Positions 8,194 through 15,933 of a DNA stretch of 25,273 nt are shown one piece after another; position 1 is the first letter of the stretch, and the number at the start of each line of letters is the position of its first letter. Position numbers and translations under genes: made by a program. The stretch lies in the NCBI GenBank assembly GCA_964519515.1, contig CAZFIJ010000051.1, positions 1 to 25,273 on the forward strand. The letters run 5' to 3'. The notes below the pieces were generated by a model. The model made no database searches and was not told where the DNA came from. It worked only from the letters and a program-made list of their open reading frames with translations. Source of the DNA: Korarchaeum sp964519515 (lineage in GTDB: Archaea; Korarchaeota; Korarchaeia; Korarchaeales; Korarchaeaceae).

Positions 8194-9006
8194 TCATCCT
8201 CGGGGGATCTCTATCTTAAACTCACAGTACTCATCCCCCTTAGCCTTGCATCTGACTTCCTCTATTGAGATAGATCTCCTGAAGACGTACTCTAGGCCAC
8301 CCTTCCACATACCCTTCGTCATATAGCATAAGGGTTCCTTAGAGGTCCTATCGATCGCTTCGAAGTTCTCCCTTATCCTGAGCGAGAAAACCCCTCCGGC
8401 TTCCTCTAGGGATGCTATACCGTAACCTGAGCACGTGTAGAGGGGAGCTGATATCTTTCGAAGTATTTCGAAGGGGTCATTTAAGCCTACTCTCTCAGCC
8501 ATTTTGAGATGATCTACCGCGAATCCCCTCCCCATCTCGTACCCTATCCTGAAGAGTATCGCCCCCGAGGCTGAGCTCCCCAAGATCCTAGATAGTTCCT
8601 CTGAGAGGTACTTTATGGCCCTAATGTTGAAAGCTACGACCCTCGTACCATCCCTCACCAAAGGGAAGAGGCGACTTGGTATCAGGAGCCCCTTGATGCG
8701 AGATTCCTCATATTCGACTGACCCTATCCCCTCTATCGATTCCAGATGCTTCTTCAATTCCTCGATATCTGCATCTCCAGACCTCTCGGCGATTATCACT
8801 ATGAGGCCCTTCCCCTCAGTGACATGCGTTAAATTAGAGAGGATATTCATCCCCCTGGATGAGAGCTCCCTCGTGACTTCAGCGAGTATCCCAGGTCTAT
8901 CGCGTAATATCTCGAGGTAGAATATGAGGAGATCCTTCCCCGGAGATACAGTGAGGAGAGGGGACTTTATGCTGAAGTATCGCCCTTCCAAAGGCCCATG
9001 GATCAT
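8194..9006 (-). CDS. ACT-V4R domain sensor protein (copy 2)
   Basis: It has the same architecture as its downstream neighbour: ACT (DRPGILAEVTRELSSRGMNIL) then V4R (ILFRIGYEMGRGFAVDHL), ending in KGDEYCEF. Numbered from the longest reading frame, Cys244, Glu267, Cys270 and Cys278 again show the +23/+26/+34 spacing of the MopR/DmpR zinc site. I place the start at ATG 9006 (270 residues), because a TATA-like CTTTTTAAG at 9034-9042 sits about 30 bp upstream. The longer TTG start at 9057 would lie upstream of that promoter. The trimmed length also matches the paralogue (269). It is a probable cytosolic ligand sensor; no effector domain is present. The two copies differ widely in sequence, pointing to an old duplication with different ligands, or to a heterodimer. 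Confidence 0.78.
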   Translation of the reverse strand: MIHGPLEGRYFSIKSPLLTVSPGKDLLIFYLEILRDRPGILAEVTRELSSRGMNILSNLTHVTEGKGLIVIIAERSGDADIEELKKHLESIEGIGSVEYEESRIKGLLIPSRLFPLVRDGTRVVAFNIRAIKYLSEELSRILGSSASGAILFRIGYEMGRGFAVDHLKMAERVGLNDPFEILRKISAPLYTCSGYGIASLEEAGGVFSLRIRENFEAIDRTSKEPLCYMTKGMWKGGLEYVFRRSISIEEVRCKAKGDEYCEFKIEIPRG

Positions 9007-9033
9007 ACTAATCTCTGATTCATGGATGATTTC

Positions 9034-9042
9034 GCTTAAAAA
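9034..9042 (-). promoter_or_regulatory. TATA-like element of ACT-V4R copy 2
   Basis: The minus strand reads CTTTTTAAG, centred about 30 bp upstream of ATG 9006. It supports the shorter start and an independent promoter downstream of the DUF5678-like gene. Confidence 0.45.
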
Positions 9043-9061
9043 GTTATGTAAATTCAAAGAG

Positions 9062-9274
9062 CTAATCTACGTGCTCTATTAGGACCGGTCCCGGGAACAT
9101 CCCCCTGGACCAGAGCCTCTGGATGAGGAGGAACTTATCTGAGTCATTATCTATCACTCTCTCACCGAGTATTGCGATGTATTTTCCGCTGAATGACCTC
9201 CTTATCCTCTCCTTATTATTGATGAACCACAATCTGGCCCTCCTATACTCTAGGAGATCTCTCACAGCGCTCAT
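9062..9274 (-). CDS. Small DUF5678-like protein
   Basis: A 70-residue basic protein. Its core, GKYIAILGERVIDNDSDKFLLIQRL followed by PVLIEHV, resembles the short beta-rich DUF5678 family, whose function is unknown and which is scattered through archaea and bacteria. The first 30 residues are helical and arginine-rich. The ATG at 9274 has a TATA-like CTTATCTT about 26 bp upstream. It precedes the ACT-V4R pair on the same strand with a 55-bp gap. The assignment rests on pattern similarity only; no catalytic residues stand out. Confidence 0.6.
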   Translation of the reverse strand: MSAVRDLLEYRRARLWFINNKERIRRSFSGKYIAILGERVIDNDSDKFLLIQRLWSRGMFPGPVLIEHVD

Positions 9275-9486
9275 CGATCTTCAGAGGCGAGGAGCTAAGA
9301 TAAGGCTGAGGGATAGGATGTATTACTCGATTATTAAGAAATTGCGTTAGAGCTCCTTCAATCGATGATGAGTTGATATGTCGATAGTCGCGACCCTCTC
9401 CTCGATTGATATATTTTTATCTTAACTCCCGATAAGGGGGAAAAGATAGAGAGTTATTTTGAGGACCTCCGCAGACTCGAGGAGTA

Positions 9487-11385
9487 TCAATGCGACTTCC
9501 TTCCCACTAAGAACCCCAAGAATATACCGAATATTAGAGCGGCAATTAGATAGACCTCCTGAATTCTGCTCTCCTCCCTCACTATCTGCGTTACAGTCAC
9601 CGTCTCTACCATTGGAGCGCTCTCCAAAGGGCTCTCAGTCTCTACCCGCTTCTCCGATGCCTGGGAGAGGAGCGAGACTACGTGAGCGTGAGCGGAGGCC
9701 AGCTCATAATAAGCTATGGACTCTAAGATGTTCCCCTCCATGACCGATGCCATCTCAGAGTAGCTCAGGGCTAGGACTGGGATTATTCCCTTCGACATGA
9801 GCGCGTTTATCGAAGAGTAGCATGAGTTCTTAACGGCTTCCTTAACGGCATTAGGATCGCTCGTGAACCACTCATGTATCGAGATTATACCGTATGCTAG
9901 GGCTGTAGTCGAGAGGCCTATGCTCCCATAGTAATCCCCTGAGGAGAAAGCTGTGTTAGCATCATTCAAATTTGAATATGCCTCTTGTAAATAGCTTGAA
10001 CTAGCTCCTATCTCCTGTATGAGGCTCTCAGAGTATGAGATGACGCTCTCAGCTTCGTAGAGTATTGCGGATGCGACTTCCTTTATCCTGATCTCATCTA
10101 CTTGCATCCTCTGGCTGAGCCCCATCATATCCATCCAATTAAATGCGGAATCAGCTCTCCAGTAAGCGTAAGTCAAATAGTGTATCGCTCCCCAACCCAT
10201 GGAATCGAGATAGCTCCCCTTCGAAGCTAGATTGACTGCTTTCTTGAGAGCACTTTTAGCATCATAATACCTAGTCTTGGAAGCTATTATCGCCTCAACC
10301 CCACTCAGATCTTGGGGCTTAGTTGAATTTAGCCTCTCACCCACTTCCCTCAACTTAGAGTCCGCCCTCCTCATGAGCTCGTTCACAGCATCCTCGCCCC
10401 TCAGAGCGTAATTCAAGAGGGATCTCGCGTAATCAGCCTCAACTACAGATCGAAAAGCGTAACTAGCTGCTGTGTATAGGTTCCCCTTCGCAACCTCATC
10501 CCTCGCGGAAGATGCGTAGTTCTCAGAATCCGATAAAATACTGTTTATCACTCGCTTGCTTATAGCTCCGAGCTTCCCAGTTTCCGATTGGACGCTCCCT
10601 CTTATGGCCTCAGATTGATTTAAGTAATTCCTCACCCACTTACTGAGGAGGTCCTTGACCTCTTTAGGTATCTCTGGCTTCTCCGACGGCAGTCTCTCGA
10701 TCTTCAGACCCAGCATGTAGTTTAAAGCTTCTTCTATCGTGCTGACCTCGACTACCTTCACTCCTAGCTTAGCCCCTACTTCGCTGATATTGACCTTACT
10801 CTTCTCGACAGTCGTCAATATCAGGGGACCTATCCTGACTTGCTTAGGTACTGTCTCTTCCACTATCTCCTGACCCGCTGGTACCAAGAATATCTTAGCT
10901 CCCGCTTTCGCTGCTGCCTCTAATTTCTCAGGGATCCCTCCCACAGGGCCTATTATCCCATCTAAGTTTATCATCCCAGTTATTATGGTATCCTGTCTGA
11001 CTTGCTTCCCCAGGATAGCTGCTACTGTAGCTACTGTCATCGCAGCTCCTGCGCTAGGGCCTCCTATCACAGTGCTCCCGGACTCGAGCCTATAGTAGAA
11101 GTTCATAGATTTAGGATCTACTCCAAGTAAGTAACTAGCCACTAAGGCAGCTGTCCTAGCTGCACCTTGCGTATCTATCTGTGTGAGAGGCTCCGCTGAG
11201 AAGTAGACGATGCCCTCCCCTTTCTCGACTTCCACAGTGAGGTTCCCTAAGGTGCCTGAGAGCATGCCCTCCGCTGTCTGATAGACAGCTGGGACCCTGA
11301 GGGATGCCCTGCTCCTCTCAGCTGTAGATGATATCAGGGGAATTAGCATCAATATGAGGAGCATTGCGAAGATCTTACGCATCAT
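9487..11385 (-). CDS. Membrane-anchored archaeal Lon-like serine protease (S16-type)
   Basis: The 632-residue protein begins with a signal peptide or anchor (residues 1-21: MMRK then a hydrophobic run). A Lon-type proteolytic domain follows without any AAA+ ATPase domain: GGPSAGAAMTVA with Ser111, and GPVGGIPEK with Lys154. The Ser-Lys distance of 43 equals that in E. coli Lon (S679/K722), so the catalytic dyad is intact. Residues 240-610 are long, mostly helical and unlike the protease. A hydrophobic helix (about 614-628) with basic VGRKSH after it anchors the C-terminus. The protease and helical part should face outside the cell, independent of ATP. The family is the archaeal secreted Lon-like group (COG1750, from memory). 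Substrates are unknown. It is transcribed divergently from the CBS gene. Confidence 0.85.
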   Translation of the reverse strand: MMRKIFAMLLILMLIPLISSTAERSRASLRVPAVYQTAEGMLSGTLGNLTVEVEKGEGIVYFSAEPLTQIDTQGAARTAALVASYLLGVDPKSMNFYYRLESGSTVIGGPSAGAAMTVATVAAILGKQVRQDTIITGMINLDGIIGPVGGIPEKLEAAAKAGAKIFLVPAGQEIVEETVPKQVRIGPLILTTVEKSKVNISEVGAKLGVKVVEVSTIEEALNYMLGLKIERLPSEKPEIPKEVKDLLSKWVRNYLNQSEAIRGSVQSETGKLGAISKRVINSILSDSENYASSARDEVAKGNLYTAASYAFRSVVEADYARSLLNYALRGEDAVNELMRRADSKLREVGERLNSTKPQDLSGVEAIIASKTRYYDAKSALKKAVNLASKGSYLDSMGWGAIHYLTYAYWRADSAFNWMDMMGLSQRMQVDEIRIKEVASAILYEAESVISYSESLIQEIGASSSYLQEAYSNLNDANTAFSSGDYYGSIGLSTTALAYGIISIHEWFTSDPNAVKEAVKNSCYSSINALMSKGIIPVLALSYSEMASVMEGNILESIAYYELASAHAHVVSLLSQASEKRVETESPLESAPMVETVTVTQIVREESRIQEVYLIAALIFGIFLGFLVGRKSH

Positions 11386-11484
11386 GACCGCCTGAGCTTC
11401 ATCCTGATCCCCTTAATAATCCTTTCATGGCACTCGCATAAAACTTTCTAAAATATATTAAGCATTTAACTTAAGTAACGATAC

Positions 11485-11497
11485 CTTTATTTAAAAG
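11485..11497 (+). promoter_or_regulatory. TATA region and ribosome-binding site before the CBS gene
   Basis: CTTTATTTAAAAG is about 25 bp upstream of ATG 11515. A GGGAGGT motif (11499-11505) also lies 9 bp before the ATG. Both a near-leaderless start from this TATA and a leadered mRNA from an earlier AT-rich element near 11467 are possible. Confidence 0.4.
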
Positions 11498-11514
11498 CGG
11501 GAGGTAACTGACTT

Positions 11515-11949
11515 ATGGCTTGGAAGCCGAAGAGGAAGGCCTCCCTCAAGTTGGAGGATTTCATGGTCAGGAACCCAATTTCCCTCCCTGAGAGCGCTTC
11601 AGTCGATGACGCCTTCAAAGTGATGTGGGAGAACAGGATAGGGAGCGTTCTCATCGTGGATAGCGATGGTAAGCTCAAGGGGATAGTCACTCAGAGGGAT
11701 CTGCTATATGCAGGATGCAGAGGGCTCATAGGGAATAATGTTAGCGTTAAGGAGATAATGAGTGAGAACCCGATAACTGCTAAGCCATCTGATTCCCTTC
11801 AGGAAGCTGTCAGAAGGATGAGAGTCAATGATGTCTCTCATCTCCCAGTAGTAGATGATCAAGGAAAGCCGATAGGTATATTCTCGATGAGAGATGTCAT
11901 AGATATATTCATGCTCTTAGTGGGAACTCTGTTCTCCGAGATGAGTTGA
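11515..11949 (+). CDS. Tandem CBS-domain protein
   Basis: This 144-residue protein consists only of a CBS pair (Bateman module). The first CBS is at about 15-65 (DFMVRNPISLPESASVDDAF then GIVTQRDLL); the second is at about 78-137 (EIMSENPITAKPSDSLQEA then GIFSMRDVI). Such modules bind adenosine nucleotides or S-adenosyl compounds and regulate a partner enzyme or transporter; no effector domain is attached, so it must act in trans. It starts at ATG 11515 behind GGGAGGT. Its 3' end overlaps the convergent glycosyltransferase gene by 33 bp. The neighbouring genes do not point to a clear partner. Confidence 0.88.
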   Translation: MAWKPKRKASLKLEDFMVRNPISLPESASVDDAFKVMWENRIGSVLIVDSDGKLKGIVTQRDLLYAGCRGLIGNNVSVKEIMSENPITAKPSDSLQEAVRRMRVNDVSHLPVVDDQGKPIGIFSMRDVIDIFMLLVGTLFSEMS

Positions 11950-13014
11950 GTAATCCCTCCCCTTCCAACTCACTTTTTTCCCGAATGAAGCAGTGAGGAG
12001 GGAAAGAGCTATCAGCGAGAGGGCTAGTGGGGAGAGTATCATAGATTCTGGCCTCAGCTTCACCTCTATGAGGCTCAAGCTCGCATATGAGAATACGCTA
12101 ACTAAGTAGAATATCGCTAACTCCACTCTCATCAACCCGAGGTAAGCTAGTATGGGTGAAGCGTATATCGTAGCTGTCGTATAGCTCAACGCCAGGAATA
12201 TCAAGATCGATATCAATTTACTTACCATAGCAGCAGAACCTATCCTCTTAATAGTCTCATACCCCTCCCTCCAACTCCTTATCCAACTGCTCTCTACTAT
12301 GCCCCCCATGAAGAAAGATATCCTGAGCCCCTTAGTTACAGCTAACCTAGCTAAGTCAGCGTCCTCCACTAAGCTCCCCTTTACTGCTTCGTGAGTCCCG
12401 ACTGACTCATAGGACTCCCTCCTCCAGATAGTGAAAGCGCCCATCAGCCATGCCCTACTCGGGCTCATCCGCCAATACGGGAAGAGGAGCCTCACCAGTG
12501 ATGTTAGAGCTACTTCTATAGCTCCGCAAGCTAGACTCTCGCACCTTATCCTCGGGACTTGGGAGAGAGCATCGAACCTCTCAGTCAGGGAAATAGCTCC
12601 CTTAGGATCCCTCATCATTACGGTATCAGCATCTAAGAACACTATCACATCACCCGAGGAGTGTAGATAGCCTTGGTAACATGCCCAAGACTTACCTGTC
12701 CAACCTTCCGGCTTCTCCATCAATCTAATCAACTTGCACTTCTCATTAAACTTAGATAGAGCTTCATCCTCGGTAGAATCCTCACTGCAATCATCTACGA
12801 CGATCAACTCATCTCCATCCCTCAACCAAGGGAGTAATGAGGATATGCACCTCCCTATCTTCCCCTCCTCGTTCCTAGCTGGGATTATGTACGATACTGA
12901 TGCTCTAAACTCCTTATCCTCCGGTCTGGGGAGCTTCAGGAAGCCGACTATAGACTTAATGAAGTTGATCATCGCGTAAGAGCCTATTAACGCTATGCTC
13001 AACTGGAGAAACAT
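11917..13014 (-). CDS. Membrane GT2 glycosyltransferase, HpnB/CrtQ-like
   Basis: A GT-A family 2 glycosyltransferase of 365 residues: an N-terminal membrane helix (about 3-25), PARNEE (46-50), VVDD (72-75), the DAD metal motif (128-130), the acceptor-side EDAD (217-220) and RSWREGY (246-252), then about three C-terminal transmembrane segments (265-345). KPEGWTGKSWAC (101-112) is the hallmark of the HpnB/CrtQ/CruC branch, which glycosylates polyisoprenoid lipids, suggesting an isoprenoid or membrane-lipid acceptor. The catalytic domain should face the cytosol. A TATA-like CTTAAATAAC (13031-13040) about 22 bp upstream of ATG 13014 suggests a nearly leaderless mRNA. It overlaps the CBS gene tail to tail and is divergent from the aromatic-biosynthesis genes. 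Confidence 0.85.
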   Translation of the reverse strand: MFLQLSIALIGSYAMINFIKSIVGFLKLPRPEDKEFRASVSYIIPARNEEGKIGRCISSLLPWLRDGDELIVVDDCSEDSTEDEALSKFNEKCKLIRLMEKPEGWTGKSWACYQGYLHSSGDVIVFLDADTVMMRDPKGAISLTERFDALSQVPRIRCESLACGAIEVALTSLVRLLFPYWRMSPSRAWLMGAFTIWRRESYESVGTHEAVKGSLVEDADLARLAVTKGLRISFFMGGIVESSWIRSWREGYETIKRIGSAAMVSKLISILIFLALSYTTATIYASPILAYLGLMRVELAIFYLVSVFSYASLSLIEVKLRPESMILSPLALSLIALSLLTASFGKKVSWKGRDYSTHLGEQSSH

Positions 13015-13103
13015 AGGATTCTATACAGTCGTTATTTAAGTTTCATAACTGTCCAACGGATATCGCACATATAGGATTAATCTTCTCGACATCTAGCTCG
13101 CGT

Positions 13104-13904
13104 ATGTTAGGGAAGGAGGTAAGGCTCTCTAGGATAATTAAGAGTGACAGGATATTATGCATACCCATGGATCACGGAGTGACAGATGGCCCGATAAAGG
13201 GGCTAACTGATATAAATTGGATCGTCAACGAAGTAGCTAAGGGAGGAGCTACTTGCGTGGTCCTCCACAAGGGGATGATAAAGGCCCTGAGGAGCCCTAA
13301 GATTCCTTTCCTCATGCACATGTCAGCTAGCACATCTCTAGGGCCTGAGCCAAACAGGAAGGTGAGAGTCGCTAGCGTCATAGAGGCAGTTAGGTTAGGG
13401 GCTGATGGTGTGAGCGTTCACATCAACATAGGGGGAGAGAGGAGCGAGCCTGAGATGCTCGAGAAACTCGGATCTGTGGCTTCTGAAGCTGATGAGTTAG
13501 GTATGCCCCTCCTGGCTATGATGTACGCGAGAGGGCCCAACATTAAGGATAAGTTCGATCCCAAAGCTATCTCTCTCGTAGCTAGAGTGGGAGCTGAGTT
13601 AGGAGCTGATATAGTGAAGGTTCCATATACAGGGGATCCTGAGAGCTTCAAGGAGGTGACTAGAGGCGTGAGCATCCCAGTGATAATAGCAGGAGGCCCT
13701 AAGATGAGCAGTGAGAGGGAAGTGCTCGAGATGGTGGAAGGAGCTATGAGAGGGGGAGCCGCTGGAGTATCGATAGGGAGGAACGTTTTCCAACATGAGA
13801 GACCAGCTAGCATGGTCAGGGCTATAGCTTCGATAATCTTCGATGGTCTGAGCGTAGAGGAGGCGATGGGTGTATTGAATGAAGATAGTGGTCACTCTCA
13901 GTGA
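13104..13904 (+). CDS. 2-amino-3,7-dideoxy-D-threo-hept-6-ulosonate (ADTH) synthase-type aldolase
   Basis: A 266-residue class I aldolase of the DhnA/FbaB-like family that in many archaea starts the alternative shikimate route (aspartate semialdehyde plus a fructose-1,6-bisphosphate-derived sugar phosphate). Visible markers: IPMDHG with Asp23, VSVHINIGG (103-111), MMYARGP with Tyr141, and DIVKVPYTGD with the probable Schiff-base Lys172. From memory these correspond to D33, Y153 and K184 of MJ0400. The alternative reading, fructose-bisphosphate aldolase, is less likely because the next gene, overlapping by 26 bp, is 3-dehydroquinate dehydratase. ATG 13104 lies about 27 bp after the TATA-like GATTAATC, consistent with a leaderless start. 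Dehydroquinate synthase II, the intermediate step, is not in the window. Confidence 0.85.
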   Translation: MLGKEVRLSRIIKSDRILCIPMDHGVTDGPIKGLTDINWIVNEVAKGGATCVVLHKGMIKALRSPKIPFLMHMSASTSLGPEPNRKVRVASVIEAVRLGADGVSVHINIGGERSEPEMLEKLGSVASEADELGMPLLAMMYARGPNIKDKFDPKAISLVARVGAELGADIVKVPYTGDPESFKEVTRGVSIPVIIAGGPKMSSEREVLEMVEGAMRGGAAGVSIGRNVFQHERPASMVRAIASIIFDGLSVEEAMGVLNEDSGHSQ

Positions 13905-14505
13905 CCTCGATGACTTGAGGGAGAATATCGAGAGAGCACTTAAGATAGGAGCTGATTTAGTTGAGCTGAGAGTCGATCTCATTTGGGATGAGCTTCCATC
14001 CGCGGAATCATTGAGCCGATTGATATCGGGGCTCAATGATAGGATAATAATAACTTATAGGAGCAGGGCTCACGGGGGGAAAGGAGATCCTCAGGATGAG
14101 AGATGGCTCACATCAGTATCGAAGATATGTAGGTACGTCGATGTCGAATACGAGAACTCGAACGTTGGGATAGAGAATGCCATATACTCCTGGCATGACC
14201 CGAATGGAACTCCTAGCTATGAGGAGCTTCTCTCCGTGAGCGAGGAGCTACTCTCACTGGGAGGCATAGCTAAGGTAGTGACTTACGCGAGGGATGAGAG
14301 AGAAGCTTACAGAGTCCTCTCCCTCTACAAGCTGGAGCATAGAGGGAAGCTCGTCGCCTTCTCAATGGGGGAGAGGGGTTCTTTCAGTAGGAGGCTCTCA
14401 GCTGCGTTGGGCTCCCCCCTAGTATATTCTCACTTAGGCAGAGCAGTCGCAGAGGGACAGATAAGCTTGGATGAAGCGATCCTCCTCAAGGAATTACTCT
14501 CCTGA
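13879..14505 (+). CDS. aroD: 3-dehydroquinate dehydratase, type I
   Basis: It dehydrates 3-dehydroquinate to 3-dehydroshikimate in chorismate synthesis by a Schiff-base mechanism. At 208 residues it is a compact archaeal type I enzyme with all the family markers: ELRVD (29-33), TYR (59-61), WHDPNGTPS with catalytic His106, AKVVTYA with Schiff-base Lys132, FSMGERGSFSRR (161-172) and the closing AEGQISLDEA (191-200). The ATG at 13879 overlaps the aldolase gene by 26 bp, so the pair is one operon with coupled translation. Its last 20 bp overlap the opposing gene at 14486. Later shikimate genes are not seen here. Confidence 0.92.
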   Translation: MKIVVTLSDLDDLRENIERALKIGADLVELRVDLIWDELPSAESLSRLISGLNDRIIITYRSRAHGGKGDPQDERWLTSVSKICRYVDVEYENSNVGIENAIYSWHDPNGTPSYEELLSVSEELLSLGGIAKVVTYARDEREAYRVLSLYKLEHRGKLVAFSMGERGSFSRRLSAALGSPLVYSHLGRAVAEGQISLDEAILLKELLS

Positions 14506-15088
14506 GGAGATAAGGCATATCCTTTATCCTCTCATAAGTCCTCGCTGGATTGACTTTCCTCAACCTCTTGAGCGCTTTGATGAGCGCTTCATCTACGACA
14601 TCGGATTTGAGCATCACTCTCTCTATCGCTTCATCGAAGTCCTCGGGCACGTATGAAGCGAGCCAGGCCCAACTCATCAAGTAGCTATATCTATCTAGGG
14701 AATCGAGGATATTCGGATCCCATATCGCTACTATAGGATAGACGAACCTAGATAGAAGCTCCTTCTCCCCGCATCTCTCTAGATCCCTAGCTATCTCGTA
14801 TGCCCTCGTTGGGAATGACATAGCCACTCTCCCCAGGGCTACAGCTAAGATTAGCCTCCCCTCGGATAACTCGCACCAACATTTCACGAGTTGGAAGTCA
14901 TCTGGGTTCATGATCCTCCCGATCCTATCTCCCAACATCGCTGAGAAGTAGTTAGGAATGCTCATCTTCGTCGGGGTCCTGCAATCGACTGTCTCCTCCT
15001 TCAGAGCCTCTGAGAAATAGGGGCATCCCCTCCTGAGGGCCTCCAATAACTTCGGTGCGATTTCATCGGGATCGGGGCACTTCATCAT
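14486..15088 (-). CDS. Conserved-looking hypothetical protein, uppS operon third gene
   Basis: I do not recognise this 200-residue protein. It looks mostly alpha-helical and soluble, has no signal peptide or membrane helix, and carries six cysteines (4, 22, 36, 70, 72, 106), including a CWC pair. That raises the possibility of metal binding, although no standard zinc motif is seen. The C-terminal half contains repeated helix pairs, possibly HEAT-like. ATG 15088 overlaps the stop of the preceding gene by four bases (ATGA) and follows a GAGG-type ribosome-binding site, so it is translationally coupled. The 3' end overlaps aroD by 20 bp on the other strand. Confidence 0.7.
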   Translation of the reverse strand: MMKCPDPDEIAPKLLEALRRGCPYFSEALKEETVDCRTPTKMSIPNYFSAMLGDRIGRIMNPDDFQLVKCWCELSEGRLILAVALGRVAMSFPTRAYEIARDLERCGEKELLSRFVYPIVAIWDPNILDSLDRYSYLMSWAWLASYVPEDFDEAIERVMLKSDVVDEALIKALKRLRKVNPARTYERIKDMPYLLRRVIP

Positions 15089-15933
15089 CCTCTCATCCTC
15101 CTAATTATCTCCCTCTTCACGCTCTTAGCTTCCCTCAAGAGGTTCTCGATCTGCCAACTATCGAAGATAGGGTGCTCTAAGAGGAATGTTATGGATTCTA
15201 AGAGGGAATTCAAGTATCCTATGCTCCCCGAGATCCTCCCCTCAGATAGCAGTAAGTCAGCGTTCGGAGGGTACTCAGGGATCAACTTCTTCAATGTCTC
15301 TAGATCTATCATGCACCCTACTTCCTTGACTACTCCGCTCCTCAGGGCCCCCTTATCGTAACCGTAAGCATAGAGCTCCCCTGAGGCCTCATGACCCAAG
15401 AGGAGGAATGAGATGAATATGACGTCGACGCCCTCAGAATCCGCTTCCTCCTCTATCTTCCTCAAGTCCTCTATAGTTAGGGATCCCATGACCAAGAGGA
15501 CCCTCAGCCTCCCTCCCCTGCTCCTCACCTCTTCCTTGACCTCGTGCAGGATCCCGGGCCTCACATCTGGGAAGATCGATATCAACACGATATCTCCGGA
15601 GCTCTTGGACTCTCTCGGATAGGGGAATATCATCTCCCCTATCTTACCGTATACCATCGGCCTCCCGAACCTCTCCAAGGAGAACTGCGAGATAACTGAG
15701 CTCATCCCGGGATCCCTCAAGAGCTCTACTAGGGGCTCTCCGCAGATATGAGGGAAAGATGCGTACCTTATTAATGACGGTGACTCCAAAATATATACGT
15801 TATATGGTAAATTGGTCTTGAGGAGTCTGTAATTCCTGTTATCTACGTCAGCCATATTTACCTGAGAGGTCTCGAGCACCTCTATACCGAACTCCTCGAT
15901 TATCTCCTCTAAATCATAGATCTTAGGATCCAA
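15085..15933 (-). CDS. Hypothetical protein, uppS operon second gene
   Basis: I do not recognise this 282-residue protein. A central alpha/beta region (about 112-205) has alternating strands and helices (DIVLISIFPD, LRVLLVMGSL, VDVIFISFLLLG) like a Rossmann or flavodoxin-like fold. An N-terminal part (1-105) and a helical tail (240-282) flank it. No P-loop, SAM or NAD motif is clear. The start is TTG 15933, only one base after AGGAGG but with a second AGGAGG further upstream. It overlaps the end of uppS by 11 bp, so the two are co-expressed. The position suggests a role linked to polyprenyl phosphate or a general housekeeping operon; that is inference. Confidence 0.7.
   Translation of the reverse strand: MDPKIYDLEEIIEEFGIEVLETSQVNMADVDNRNYRLLKTNLPYNVYILESPSLIRYASFPHICGEPLVELLRDPGMSSVISQFSLERFGRPMVYGKIGEMIFPYPRESKSSGDIVLISIFPDVRPGILHEVKEEVRSRGGRLRVLLVMGSLTIEDLRKIEEEADSEGVDVIFISFLLLGHEASGELYAYGYDKGALRSGVVKEVGCMIDLETLKKLIPEYPPNADLLLSEGRISGSIGYLNSLLESITFLLEHPIFDSWQIENLLREAKSVKREIIRRMRG

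Noticed and set aside
9365..9371. C-box-like ATGATGA suggesting a C/D guide RNA
   Set aside because: No D box (CTGA) follows within about 60 bases and no C'/D' pair is visible.
9459..9743. Plus-strand open frame of about 94 codons with a TATA-like stretch upstream
   Set aside because: It is antisense to the 3' end of the Lon-like gene and its product is Ser/Pro/Arg-rich low-complexity sequence, typical of a shadow frame.
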